Below are positions 9,798 to 16,188 of a DNA stretch of 26,607 bases, in pieces. Below the pieces are notes generated by a model. It was not told where the DNA came from and ran no database searches. It worked only from the letters and a program-made list of their open reading frames with translations. Numbering within the stretch: position 1 is the first letter of the stretch; each line of letters starts with the position of its first letter. The translations under genes and the position numbers were made by a program. This DNA comes from a virus, in the IMG/VR virus record IMGVR_UViG_3300024351_000073, positions 1 to 26,607 of that record; one strand, 5' to 3'.

Positions 9798-10379
9798 ATG
9801 ACATACCGCGAGACCCAAATAGATGAAGCGTTCCCAGTAGCGGGCGTAGACAACGAAAGCCAAGGCTTCCGTGATAACTTCTCAGCAATTAAAGATACGC
9901 TAATTCAGGCCAAGTCTGACATTCAAGATTTACAAGCATCTAGACTAGACATTTCTAGTCCAGAAACAGATCTTAGCGGAAACACCATTGCTAATGCAAA
10001 CCTAAAAGGTGCCAGTTTCGAATTTAATGCAGGTGGCAACATTGTTGCTAGTCAAAACGTAAGTTTTACCAGCGGAGCATATCATGTGTACACATTGGCT
10101 GCAACAGATCCTGACGCAGGAAGTCCTTTAGAACTTACATTCTCTGACTTACCAGCAAGCGGAACATTGGCTGTTATTAGAGTTCATTTATATGGAAATG
10201 GTACAGAACAATTCTTTTCCTTTAACACAGAATCCATTGGTGACTTCTATGTAGAATCAGGATGGCCCGGTACACAAAGCGTTACTAGTTCGACAAGTCC
10301 AAAGATTTTTGAATTCTGGACTTACGATGGTGGCGTAAACGTATTTGGAAGATACTTAGGTAACTTTACAGCACTATAA
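9798..10379 (+). CDS. Virion structural-type protein, 193 aa
   Basis: ATG at 9798, with AAAGGA about 11 nt upstream. The N-terminus (VAGVDNESQGFRDNFSAIKD, about residues 14-33) is a variant of the short module that starts many structural proteins in marine T4-like phages. It is followed by a short coiled-coil-like stretch (IQAKSDIQDLQASR). The remainder (residues 75-193) looks like a beta-rich globular domain with many aromatic residues, ending in VFGRYLGNFTAL. It has its own late promoter octamer and follows the 1040-aa structural gene. No enzymatic motif is seen. Head/tail position is unknown. Confidence 0.7.
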   Translation: MTYRETQIDEAFPVAGVDNESQGFRDNFSAIKDTLIQAKSDIQDLQASRLDISSPETDLSGNTIANANLKGASFEFNAGGNIVASQNVSFTSGAYHVYTLAATDPDAGSPLELTFSDLPASGTLAVIRVHLYGNGTEQFFSFNTESIGDFYVESGWPGTQSVTSSTSPKIFEFWTYDGGVNVFGRYLGNFTAL

Positions 10380-10612
10380 TGCACCCACTAGCAGAAGATT
10401 TTTCCAAACTAAAGGATGTGGAACTTGAAACTAAGATCCAAGATCTTAGTAGAAGATATTTCATGGCCGCTAGTAACTCTGGAGTTCAACAGCAGATTAT
10501 TATGTTGTTGGACATGTATAAAGCAGAACTAAACATTCGCAGACAAAAACTCTGGGAAGAACAATACCAAAAACGAGACACAGATCTTGACAGCCTCATT
10601 AATGTAAGTTAA
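10379..10612 (+). CDS. Small conserved phage protein of unknown function, 77 aa
   Basis: The ATG at 10379 shares one base with the TAA of the upstream gene (TAATG), so it is translationally coupled. The 77-residue product is charged and predicted helical throughout (KLKDVELETKIQDLSRRYF, then IIMLLDMYKAELNIRRQKLW), with no Cys and no membrane segment. The pattern suggests a small helical or coiled-coil protein. I recognise it only as a type of small conserved gene found near structural genes in T4-like marine phages. Its 3' end contains the promoter of the next operon: the TAA stop (10610-10612) overlaps the -10 hexamer. Confidence 0.65.
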   Translation: MHPLAEDFSKLKDVELETKIQDLSRRYFMAASNSGVQQQIIMLLDMYKAELNIRRQKLWEEQYQKRDTDLDSLINVS

Positions 10613-10615
10613 AAT
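10587..10615 (+). promoter_or_regulatory. Sigma70-like promoter, predicted leaderless start
   Basis: TTGACA (10587-10592), a 17-nt spacer, then TAAAAT (10610-10615). The -10 is followed by exactly 6 nt and then the ATG at 10622, so the expected transcription start is at or within a base or so of the ATG. No Shine-Dalgarno is present before that ATG. It lies inside the 3' end of the preceding gene. Confidence 0.65.
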
Positions 10616-10621
10616 ACTTGC

Positions 10622-11128
10622 ATGAGGATTGATAATTTAGGTATTCCAGTATATTCAGCCAAAGACATCTTTGATTTAATTTACCAAGGTAAATTGGATG
10701 TCTTGCCTAATATTTTGGCAGAGCCTGACGATACAGACGTTAAGCAGTTTAATCTACATACTGAATCTGTAAAAATACGAGAATATCAAGAACCACAACT
10801 TTCTAAAACAGAGTTTGATTCCTTAATGCAGAGTAATTGGAATATGCCTGAGGAATACAAACAAATGGACATTGAAGGGTTCCTTGTTAACGAATGTCCT
10901 AAAGAAAACTACCAAAGACTAATAGAAGAATTACAAGAGTATAGAGAAAGAAATATGCTGGATCTACTACGCTGGCTAAAATACTTTGTAGATACTTGTC
11001 GTAAGGAAGGTATAGTTTGGGGTGTAGGAAGAGGAAGTAGCGTAGCCAGTTATGTACTATACTTAATTGGTGTACATAAAATTGACAGTTTGAAATATAA
11101 TTTAGACTGGCGCGAATTCCTGAGATAA
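10622..11128 (+). CDS. DNA polymerase III alpha (DnaE)-like palm fragment, 168 aa
   Basis: The C-terminal half aligns by eye with the start of the bacterial replicative polymerase palm. Residues 97-132 correspond to the helix pair before the active site (YQRLIEELQEYRERNMLDL, then WLKYFVDTCRKEGI). Residues 134-157 contain GVGRGSSVASYVLYLIG and HKIDSL, matching the DnaE nucleotide-binding motif GPGRGSxxGSLVAYxLGIxxIDPL. The protein stops at DWREFLR, equivalent to FERFLNPER, immediately before the place where the catalytic PDxDxDF would follow. PHP, fingers and beta-binding parts are also absent; DnaE is normally above 1000 aa. Polymerase activity is therefore unlikely. The role may be a triphosphate-binding or host-replisome-interfering protein. 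The start lacks a Shine-Dalgarno and sits at a predicted leaderless promoter. Confidence 0.7.
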   Translation: MRIDNLGIPVYSAKDIFDLIYQGKLDVLPNILAEPDDTDVKQFNLHTESVKIREYQEPQLSKTEFDSLMQSNWNMPEEYKQMDIEGFLVNECPKENYQRLIEELQEYRERNMLDLLRWLKYFVDTCRKEGIVWGVGRGSSVASYVLYLIGVHKIDSLKYNLDWREFLR

Positions 11129-11154
11129 GTACATATATTAAGGAGGACATTAAA

Positions 11155-11379
11155 ATGCCCATGAAACCAGCACCAAAGAAAGTTTATCGTACAGCCAACG
11201 GTAGAACTGTAGATATGGATCTATTGCGTCAACGCAACGAATTAACTCCAGCAGTAGGTAATGCTCGTGTTAATGCCCGCGGAGACGAACTAGGACCTGG
11301 TGGTCAAATTCTTCGCAAACGTGAAGATATTCTAAAAGACTTTTACGAACAATCCGAATTACCACAAGAAAAGGAATAA
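11155..11379 (+). CDS. Small conserved myovirus protein, 74 aa, unknown function
   Basis: ATG at 11155 with a very strong AAGGAGGA upstream (about 11140-11147). The product is basic at the start and acidic at the end. Its core (YRTANGRTVDMDLLRQRNEL, then GNARVNARGDELGPGG) is a pattern I recognise from short conserved proteins of T4-like phages, without a known function. It contains no Cys or membrane segment. It lies 26 nt after the DnaE-like fragment and 3 nt before the co-chaperonin gene, so it belongs to the same early-type operon. A nucleic-acid-binding or structural role would be speculation. Confidence 0.7.
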   Translation: MPMKPAPKKVYRTANGRTVDMDLLRQRNELTPAVGNARVNARGDELGPGGQILRKREDILKDFYEQSELPQEKE

Positions 11380-11382
11380 TAA

Positions 11383-11727
11383 ATGGCGGTAGTTAAAGGA
11401 ACCATTAGACCGTTACATGACAAAGTCATTGTAACAGATATGGATTTCGGTGATACTAAAACGCAAAGCGGTATCATCATTCAAAGCGATGACGGCAAGG
11501 ATCGCGGCATCCATCCAAGATGGGCTAAGGTATTTGCTGTTGGTCCAGAACACGATGAAGAATACGGAGTCGGTGATTGGATATTAGTTGAACACGGACG
11601 ATGGACTAGAGGTATCAAGTACGAAAATGAAAGCGGTGAAGAAATTACTATTCGTATGATTGATAACGAAGCAGTTATGATGTGGGACGACGAAGAACCT
11701 AAAGACATGATTATTGGACACCTATGA
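11383..11727 (+). CDS. groES: GroES/Cpn10-type co-chaperonin (functional analogue of T4 gp31), 114 aa
   Basis: The N-terminus (IRPLHDKVIV, residues 8-17) matches the conserved start of GroES. Residues 21-43 form the mobile loop, with TKTQSGIII in the place of GroES TKSAGGIVL; the III triplet would bind GroEL. Further matches are WAKVFAVGP (about 47-55), VGDWILVE (63-70) and the C-terminal strand with DNEAVMMW. Length is 114 against about 97 for E. coli GroES; the extra residues are mainly at the C-terminus and in the central loop. In T4, gp31 replaces GroES so that GroEL can fold the major capsid protein. A similar role is inferred. ATG at 11383 follows the previous stop by 3 nt. Confidence 0.85.
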   Translation: MAVVKGTIRPLHDKVIVTDMDFGDTKTQSGIIIQSDDGKDRGIHPRWAKVFAVGPEHDEEYGVGDWILVEHGRWTRGIKYENESGEEITIRMIDNEAVMMWDDEEPKDMIIGHL

Positions 11728-12095
11728 CAAACCCATTTCGAGATCAAGAAAAATTCATGGTTGCTTGTGACCAAAGCGTAGATGATTACGACTTTTCACA
11801 ATATGACATGTACTTAAAATTAATTGAAGAAGAATATAAAGAACTTCAACTTGCAGTTGCCGCCAATGATGATGTTGAACAATTGGATGCCTTAATTGAT
11901 ATTTTGGTTGTTACCATCGGTGCTATACATAGTATGGGAGCAGATGCCGAAGGTGCTTGGAAAGAAGTTATGAAAACTAACTTTGCCAAGATCGACAAAG
12001 AAACTGGCAAGGTTCGCAAGCGTGAAGACGGAAAAGTACTTAAACCGCTCGGTTGGACTCCTCCAGTATTAGAACCATTTGTTACCAAAAAATAA
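11724..12095 (+). CDS. MazG / phosphoribosyl-ATP pyrophosphohydrolase-like NTP pyrophosphohydrolase, 123 aa
   Basis: ATGA overlap with the GroES-like gene indicates coupled translation. The all-alpha NTP-PPase signature is visible: EEEYKE (residues 35-40) supplies the first metal-binding acidic cluster, and EQLDALIDILV (52-62) the second ExxD-type helix. KTNFAKID (84-91), followed by TGKVRKREDGKVLKPLGW, is the ending typical of phage members of this family. These enzymes hydrolyse NTPs or dNTPs to monophosphate and pyrophosphate. In marine phages they are proposed to alter nucleotide pools or alarmone signalling in the host. Substrate cannot be read from the sequence. It is the last gene of the first early-type operon and is followed directly by a terminator. 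Confidence 0.8.
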   Translation: MTNPFRDQEKFMVACDQSVDDYDFSQYDMYLKLIEEEYKELQLAVAANDDVEQLDALIDILVVTIGAIHSMGADAEGAWKEVMKTNFAKIDKETGKVRKREDGKVLKPLGWTPPVLEPFVTKK

Positions 12096-12099
12096 CACC

Positions 12100-12124
12100 A
12101 AAGGGTCTTGACGGACCCTTTTTT
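12100..12124 (+). terminator. Rho-independent terminator
   Basis: AAAGGGTC (12100-12107) pairs perfectly with GACCCTTT (12114-12121), giving an 8-bp stem with a 6-nt loop and a run of six T at 12119-12124. It starts 5 nt after the stop of the MazG-like gene. The loop itself is the -35 box of the next promoter. Confidence 0.8.
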
Positions 12125-12136
12125 ATTCTGTATAAT
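12108..12136 (+). promoter_or_regulatory. Sigma70-like promoter embedded in the terminator, predicted leaderless start
   Basis: TTGACG (12108-12113) occupies the loop of the terminator hairpin. A 17-nt spacer contains the stem's right arm and T-run, and a perfect TATAAT follows at 12131-12136. The ATG of the next gene lies exactly 6 nt further, at 12143, with only A residues between and no Shine-Dalgarno. The expected start is at the ATG. Confidence 0.75.
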
Positions 12137-12142
12137 AAAAAA

Positions 12143-12391
12143 ATGAACTGTGATATTTGTAAAAAAGAATATAGTCCAGATTGCGACTACAAACAAGGAA
12201 GGTGTCCGCACCACAAACCAATGATAGATATTCAATCTAAAGATACAAGTAAGTGGCATTTTAGAATCAGCATCGTTAAAAGCGGAATGAGATTTGCCGC
12301 AGGTTATAGATTAATCCAAGGCGATTTAATTGGAGCAGGAGTGTTTATTATTATTGCTGAAGTATTAGGAATTGCGGAGGAATTATTTTGA
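12143..12391 (+). CDS. Small protein with Cys/His cluster and hydrophobic C-terminus, 82 aa, unknown
   Basis: The ATG at 12143 is preferred over an in-frame TTG at 12053, which lies inside the previous gene and upstream of the terminator. The N-terminus has C3-xx-C6, C14 and C21-P-H-H24, a possible small zinc-binding knuckle. Residues 53-82 (AAGYRLIQGDLIGAGVFIII and onward) are mostly hydrophobic and could be a single membrane segment or amphipathic helix. There is no ribosome-binding site; the gene appears to be expressed from a leaderless early transcript. The following gene starts within its last codons. I do not recognise the family. A role in host takeover is possible from its position but is not shown. 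Confidence 0.7.
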   Translation: MNCDICKKEYSPDCDYKQGRCPHHKPMIDIQSKDTSKWHFRISIVKSGMRFAAGYRLIQGDLIGAGVFIIIAEVLGIAEELF

Positions 12392-12609
12392 CAGACGAAC
12401 GATTAGAAGAATTATACGGAACGTATCTGTCATTCACAGATACCATGGCTGGAGAATACGGGCCATTGCCTGTAGCGGCTATTATGATTGCACAGGCACT
12501 GACCATTTATAAATCTGCGCTAAGTCCAGAAGAATATGACACTATGGTGGATAATATTAGTGAAAGCAGAGATCAAGTTAAAACTTTTCAAAAGGCATCG
12601 TTACAATGA
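12388..12609 (+). CDS. Conserved small phage protein, 73 aa, TTG start, unknown
   Basis: TTG at 12388 is selected as start because GGAGG (12376-12380) stands 7 nt upstream and the codon overlaps the previous stop (TTGA). The product is acidic and helical, with a mildly hydrophobic central helix (GPLPVAAIMIAQALTIYKSA, about residues 25-44) too polar at its edges to be a sure membrane span. It sits directly before the clamp loader gene and overlaps it (ATGA). Small genes of this kind are found beside gp44 in marine T4-like phages. It is not a recognisable gp62 (clamp loader small subunit), which is much longer. Confidence 0.7.
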   Translation: MTDERLEELYGTYLSFTDTMAGEYGPLPVAAIMIAQALTIYKSALSPEEYDTMVDNISESRDQVKTFQKASLQ

Positions 12610-13532
12610 AAGAATTATGGGTAGAAAAGTATCGTCCTAAAACTGTAGATGGTTATGTGTTTAAGGATGAAACACTAAAACAGCAAATTGAAAAATGGAT
12701 TAGTCAGAAGGCTATTCCGCACTTGCTGTTTAGCGGCAATGCTGGTACAGGCAAAACTACACTGGCTAAAGTATTGTTAAATGAAATCGGTGTCGAAGAC
12801 ACAGACATTCTTATTGCTAACGGCAGTAAGGAAGGTCGTAAAATTGAATGGATTGATAAACTAATCGGTTTTTGTCAAACTATGCCGTTTGGCGACTATA
12901 AAGTTGTGCTGATCGACGAAGCAGATTATATGAACAAAGATTCTGTTCAACCAGCACTACGTAACTTAATGGAAGATTACAGTAACAGCGTTCGCTTTAT
13001 TTTTACTTGTAACTATCCACACAGAATTATTACTCCAGTTAAAAGTCGTTGCCAAGAAATTAAAATTGAACGCACAGACATTACAGAGTTTACTGCTCGT
13101 GTAGCAACTATTCTTGTAGAAGAAAATATCGAATTTGACTTGGATACACTGGACACTTATGTCAAAGGTACATATCCAGATTTGCGTAAGTGTATTAACA
13201 ACGTTCAAATGAACAGTTTGGCTGGTAAATTAATACTGCCAGATGCTGTAGAAGGTAGTGCAGATTACAGAGTTGAAATGGTTGAACTGTTTAAGAAAGG
13301 CCGTATTCAAGAAGCACGTAAACTGTTATGTAGTCAAGCCCGTCCAGAAGAAATGGAAGAAATCTACACTTGGATGTACAACAACATTACTCTGTTTGGC
13401 AAGGACGAGCATACACAAGACAATGCTGTGCTGGTAATTAAACAAGGATTAGTGGATCACGTATCTATGGCAGATCCTGAAATTAATCTAGCGGCCACGC
13501 TGATTAGATTAGCAAGACTCAATGAAGCCTAA
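12606..13532 (+). CDS. 44: Sliding-clamp loader large subunit (T4 gp44-like AAA+ ATPase), 308 aa
   Basis: The protein opens with LWVEKYRPKTVDGYVF, the RFC/gp44 hallmark. Walker A is SGNAGTGKTT (residues 43-52), Walker B is VVLIDEAD (100-107), and the SRC arginine-finger motif is at 147-149 (PVKSRCQEI). The C-terminal part (residues 165-308) matches the lid and collar domains. T4 gp44 is 319 aa, so this is full length. It forms the 4:1 complex with gp62 that loads the gp45 clamp for replication and for late transcription. No gp62 gene is present in the window. ATG at 12606 overlaps the preceding gene by ATGA. Confidence 0.93.
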   Translation: MKELWVEKYRPKTVDGYVFKDETLKQQIEKWISQKAIPHLLFSGNAGTGKTTLAKVLLNEIGVEDTDILIANGSKEGRKIEWIDKLIGFCQTMPFGDYKVVLIDEADYMNKDSVQPALRNLMEDYSNSVRFIFTCNYPHRIITPVKSRCQEIKIERTDITEFTARVATILVEENIEFDLDTLDTYVKGTYPDLRKCINNVQMNSLAGKLILPDAVEGSADYRVEMVELFKKGRIQEARKLLCSQARPEEMEEIYTWMYNNITLFGKDEHTQDNAVLVIKQGLVDHVSMADPEINLAATLIRLARLNEA

Positions 13533-13971
13533 GTTAGTAAAAGCATACATGAAAACTGCGGAAACATTCGCAGAACTCAGTCATGCTCGTCGATTACACG
13601 TAGGTGCCATTGTAGTTAAAGACGATAGAATTATTAGTATTGGCTACAATGGTATGCCAGCAGGTTGGGATAATAACTGCGAATATGAGATTTGGGAAGA
13701 TAACGGCGACGATGAACCTGAAACAGTTTTAAAAACTAAACCGGAGGTACTACATGCCGAAACAAACGCCATTGCTAAATTGGCCCGTAGTAATGAGTCT
13801 GGGCTTGGTGCTAATATTTTTATTACTCATGCTCCTTGCCTCGATTGCGCCAAACTTATCTATCAGTCTGGCATTAATCGTGTTTACTATGGTGAAAACT
13901 ATAGAGATGACTCGGGGGTCAAGTTTCTCAAAGCATCGGGCATCGAAGTAAAACAAGTGGAGGGGGATTAA
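13522..13971 (+). CDS. cd: Deoxycytidylate (dCMP) deaminase, 149 aa
   Basis: Zinc deaminase motifs are complete: HAE at residues 78-80 (catalytic Glu80, Zn ligand His78) and PCLDC at 105-109 (Zn ligands Cys106 and Cys109). The N-terminal RRLHVGAIVV (24-32) and GYNGMPAG (41-48) fit the ComEB/dCMP deaminase subfamily. The enzyme converts dCMP to dUMP, feeding dTMP synthesis. T4 Cd is about 193 aa; this shorter form is common in phages and bacteria. The gene overlaps the end of gp44 by 11 nt, so both are in one operon for replication and nucleotide supply. It is followed by a hairpin at the convergent border with phoH. Confidence 0.92.
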   Translation: MKPKLVKAYMKTAETFAELSHARRLHVGAIVVKDDRIISIGYNGMPAGWDNNCEYEIWEDNGDDEPETVLKTKPEVLHAETNAIAKLARSNESGLGANIFITHAPCLDCAKLIYQSGINRVYYGENYRDDSGVKFLKASGIEVKQVEGD

Positions 13972-13978
13972 CCCCTCC
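13959..13978. terminator. Probable bidirectional terminator hairpin between convergent genes
   Basis: GGAGGGG (13959-13965) pairs perfectly with CCCCTCC (13972-13978) around a 6-nt loop that holds the stop of the dCMP deaminase gene. It lies between convergent ends at 13971 and 13984. T-runs are weak on both sides, so termination strength is uncertain. Confidence 0.6.
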
Positions 13979-13983
13979 TAGGT

Positions 13984-14739
13984 TTAATCACCGTAAATAG
14001 ACAACACCTCCTTTACTGCTTCGTGTCTTTCGATATCTTTCATACCAAATTGCACGACGCTTAACAAATCTAGTTGTTTATTTGCCAATCGCTCCGTGAA
14101 ATCAATTAAACCGTTATCTTCTAATCTATCGGCTTGTCTTAAATCACCGGTTACGACCATCTTAGAGCCTTCTCCCAATCTCGTTAGCAACATCTTCATT
14201 TGATTTGGCGTAGCATTTTGCATTTCATCTGCAATAATGTATGCCTTCTTGAAGGTTCGACCTCTCATATATGCTAACGGGCTAATTTCAATAACACCTT
14301 CTCGGATCATATTCTCGATATCGCGAGCGTAATAGTACTCGGCTAGCACATCAAAGATGGGTCTAGTCCAGGGAGCCATTTTTTGCTCTAGGGTACCAGG
14401 AAGGAATCCATGATCTTCGTCTACAGAAACAGCAGGGCGTGTTACCACGATTTTATCTACCAACCCTTCTTTAAAGAGTTTAATACCGACTTGACACGCT
14501 ATCAGCGTCTTGCCCGTGCCAGCGGGGCCCAGAGCAAAAACTATGTTTTTTGATGGGTCTAATAGTTTAAATAGATATTCTTCCTGATTACGGTTGCGCG
14601 GAATTACGTGTACGCTCTTTTTCTTCTGTGGAAGACTTTGAGGAAGTGTGTGTTGAAATGGTTGAAACTCAATAACATTTGCTCGAGGATTATTATAGCC
14701 CTCGTTGGCAAAACGTTTTTTGGCTCTTTTTGTCGTCAT
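13984..14739 (-). CDS. phoH: PhoH-family P-loop ATPase, 251 aa
   Basis: The only gene on the minus strand. The start at 14739 is chosen because AAAGGAG lies about 10 nt upstream; two in-frame ATGs farther out (to 14796) lack such a site. The Walker A motif is GPAGTGKT (residues 71-78) and Walker B is AYIIADEMQNA (166-176), followed by NQMKMLLTRLGEGSKMVVTG and RQADR, a block specific to PhoH. The first 50 residues are basic and Pro/Gln-rich. PhoH proteins are cytoplasmic ATPases, linked in other bacteria to RNA metabolism. They are very common in marine phages, where their function is not settled. It converges on the dCMP deaminase gene and shares a hairpin with it. Confidence 0.92.
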   Translation of the reverse strand: MTTKRAKKRFANEGYNNPRANVIEFQPFQHTLPQSLPQKKKSVHVIPRNRNQEEYLFKLLDPSKNIVFALGPAGTGKTLIACQVGIKLFKEGLVDKIVVTRPAVSVDEDHGFLPGTLEQKMAPWTRPIFDVLAEYYYARDIENMIREGVIEISPLAYMRGRTFKKAYIIADEMQNATPNQMKMLLTRLGEGSKMVVTGDLRQADRLEDNGLIDFTERLANKQLDLLSVVQFGMKDIERHEAVKEVLSIYGD

Positions 14740-14785
14740 TAACTGCTCTCCTTTTGAGGCGTAGGACGTCATATTGTCACACTTC

Positions 14786-14812
14786 TTGTAGGACAACTGA
14801 GAGGTCCTACAA
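14786..14812 (-). promoter_or_regulatory. Hairpin in the 5' leader of phoH
   Basis: TTGTAGGAC (14786-14794) and GTCCTACAA (14804-14812) form a perfect 9-bp stem with a 9-nt loop. A third copy of GTAGGAC at 14761-14767 could pair with the same 14804-14810 arm, giving a competing structure closer to the ribosome-binding site. It lies 47-73 nt upstream of the chosen phoH start. No convincing sigma70 promoter was found for phoH. Confidence 0.5.
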
Positions 14813-14866
14813 AAATATTTAACATCTAGAAGAAAAATAGAACTGATACTATATCAAAATCGTCTA

Positions 14867-14874
14867 GATAAATA
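14867..14874 (+). promoter_or_regulatory. T4-type late promoter octamer (GATAAATA)
   Basis: GATAAATA followed by C, 23 nt before the ATG at 14898 and heading a co-directional run of eight closely spaced virion and lysis genes. A start 5-8 nt downstream would retain GAGGG (14882-14886) as ribosome-binding site. Confidence 0.65.
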
Positions 14875-14897
14875 CTTCATCGAGGGATGACTGAAAA

Positions 14898-15464
14898 ATG
14901 CACGATATTTTAGATATTATAGAAAACATCAACACCATATATAACAACAATAGTAGCCTTGCAATCCTTAAGGATTTCGAGCGTGTATTTGACGAGTTGG
15001 ATATGTATGTATTTGAAAACTGGCGCGATGGAGAACTTATCAAAGGACCTGTCGTTGACCGTCATTGGGTCAGTGCTAGTTTTATGTGGCCTCACAAACA
15101 AATGCCTAACCCGCAGGCCGCAAAGCGTTTGATGGAATACGGCTGTCGAGTAATTTACAAAAAAGATACATTAGTCAAGCCTAGAGAAATTAAAGAACCT
15201 GACGACATTCGTCCAGGTACAAAACTTGGTAAACTAGACGAGCATCCAATTTGGATTGTAGAAGTACAGATGCCTAAGAAGTTAATGTTAGAAATTTTCC
15301 GTGGATATCATAACCAATTAATGGACGAACTAGAGCCAGCAAATAATGAAAAGGCGCCAGAGCTTACACCTCCACCAGCAGGTGAAGCCACAGCAGGCGC
15401 ACCACCAGCGGCCGCAGCCGCTCCAGCACCAGGAGGAGAAGCAAGTGCCCCACCAGCCGCTTAA
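14898..15464 (+). CDS. Conserved T4-like phage protein with Pro/Ala-rich tail, 188 aa, probable virion or assembly protein
   Basis: ATG at 14898, first gene after a late promoter octamer. Residues 1-150 form a globular domain with ILKDFERVFDELDMYVFENW, an RHWVSASFMWPHKQMP segment and IRPGTKLGKLDEHPIW. This combination is familiar from conserved late-type proteins of marine T4-like phages, which lack a proven function. Residues 151-188 are almost only Pro, Ala, Gly and Glu, suggesting a flexible tail. The DNA coding for that tail also holds the ribosome-binding site of the next gene. Late timing and neighbours suggest a structural or assembly role. No enzyme motif is visible. Confidence 0.7.
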   Translation: MHDILDIIENINTIYNNNSSLAILKDFERVFDELDMYVFENWRDGELIKGPVVDRHWVSASFMWPHKQMPNPQAAKRLMEYGCRVIYKKDTLVKPREIKEPDDIRPGTKLGKLDEHPIWIVEVQMPKKLMLEIFRGYHNQLMDELEPANNEKAPELTPPPAGEATAGAPPAAAAAPAPGGEASAPPAA

Positions 15465-16188
15465 TGAAACAAGTTTACTAGCCAACGATCTAGTTAATCT
15501 AGTAAATCGTGTATTCGAAGTAGACAATTATAAATCTAAAATGGGCGACGACGAAGATGTCGTTGTTTTAAGTTTTACTGTGGAAAGTCGCAGTCCGGCA
15601 GAAGACTTAGTTAGTTTTGTAGAAAAAGGTTACGACTTTGTTCTAGATGCTGACATGAGTCCCGGTGAATTAGAAGATGGAAAATATCGTGTGTTTGTAG
15701 AATTACAAAGAACAAGTAAAGTTACAGAACAAATCAGCGATATGTTATATGGTATTTCTAAACTAGCAGGCATTGACAAGTTTGCTTTTAGATATCATAA
15801 GAGTTTTGATAGCCTAGAGGCTAATCAAGAAAAACTAGATGAAATTATTCCTACTAATCCTATGTTGTACAAACAACGTATGCAGGAACAGGAACTAAAT
15901 AGTTACGAACAGTTCTTCAACAATAGTATGTTAGAAAGTGTTCGTATGCACGGCGACATTATTGAATTTAAAAAGGTGTACGCTGAGCCATTAAAGTTCA
16001 AATATCTAGTTTCCGGCGGTACAAGAGAAGTATTAGAAAGTGTCGAAGACAGGATTGCTGTCTCATACAACGACATGGCCGAAGTTATGTTTTTAACCAA
16101 GTACATTGGCAACTACAACATTACCAAACTGGGCAACAAGTTCATGTTTGAAAACAAAGGCCGTGCAGTTATTTTGGAGAAACTATAA
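15445..16188 (+). CDS. Conserved T4-like phage protein, 247 aa, GTG start, probable virion or assembly protein
   Basis: The frame is open from 15346, but the GTG at 15445 is chosen. AGGAGGAG (15431-15438) stands 6 nt before it, and the upstream codons are an out-of-frame reading of the neighbour's Pro/Ala tail (runs of Gln and His). The gene overlaps its neighbour by 20 nt. The N-terminus (LANDLVNLVNRVFEVDNY, then GDDEDVVVLSFTVESRSPAE) and the C-terminus (AEVMFLTKYIGNYNITKLG, then FMFENKGRAVILEKL) are typical of a conserved protein of marine T4-like phages. The sequence is soluble and mixed alpha/beta, with no catalytic motif. It is coupled to the preceding gene, so the two may act together. 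Confidence 0.72.
   Translation: MPHQPLNETSLLANDLVNLVNRVFEVDNYKSKMGDDEDVVVLSFTVESRSPAEDLVSFVEKGYDFVLDADMSPGELEDGKYRVFVELQRTSKVTEQISDMLYGISKLAGIDKFAFRYHKSFDSLEANQEKLDEIIPTNPMLYKQRMQEQELNSYEQFFNNSMLESVRMHGDIIEFKKVYAEPLKFKYLVSGGTREVLESVEDRIAVSYNDMAEVMFLTKYIGNYNITKLGNKFMFENKGRAVILEKL

Noticed and set aside
12053-12142. N-terminal extension of the Cys/His small protein to a TTG at 12053
   Set aside because: It would run through the terminator and promoter between the operons and overlap the MazG-like gene; the ATG at 12143 fits the promoter.
14823-14869. ATCTAGA / TCTAGAT inverted repeat around the late promoter at 14867
   Set aside because: The arms are only 7 bp, themselves palindromic, and 33 nt apart; likely chance in AT-rich DNA.
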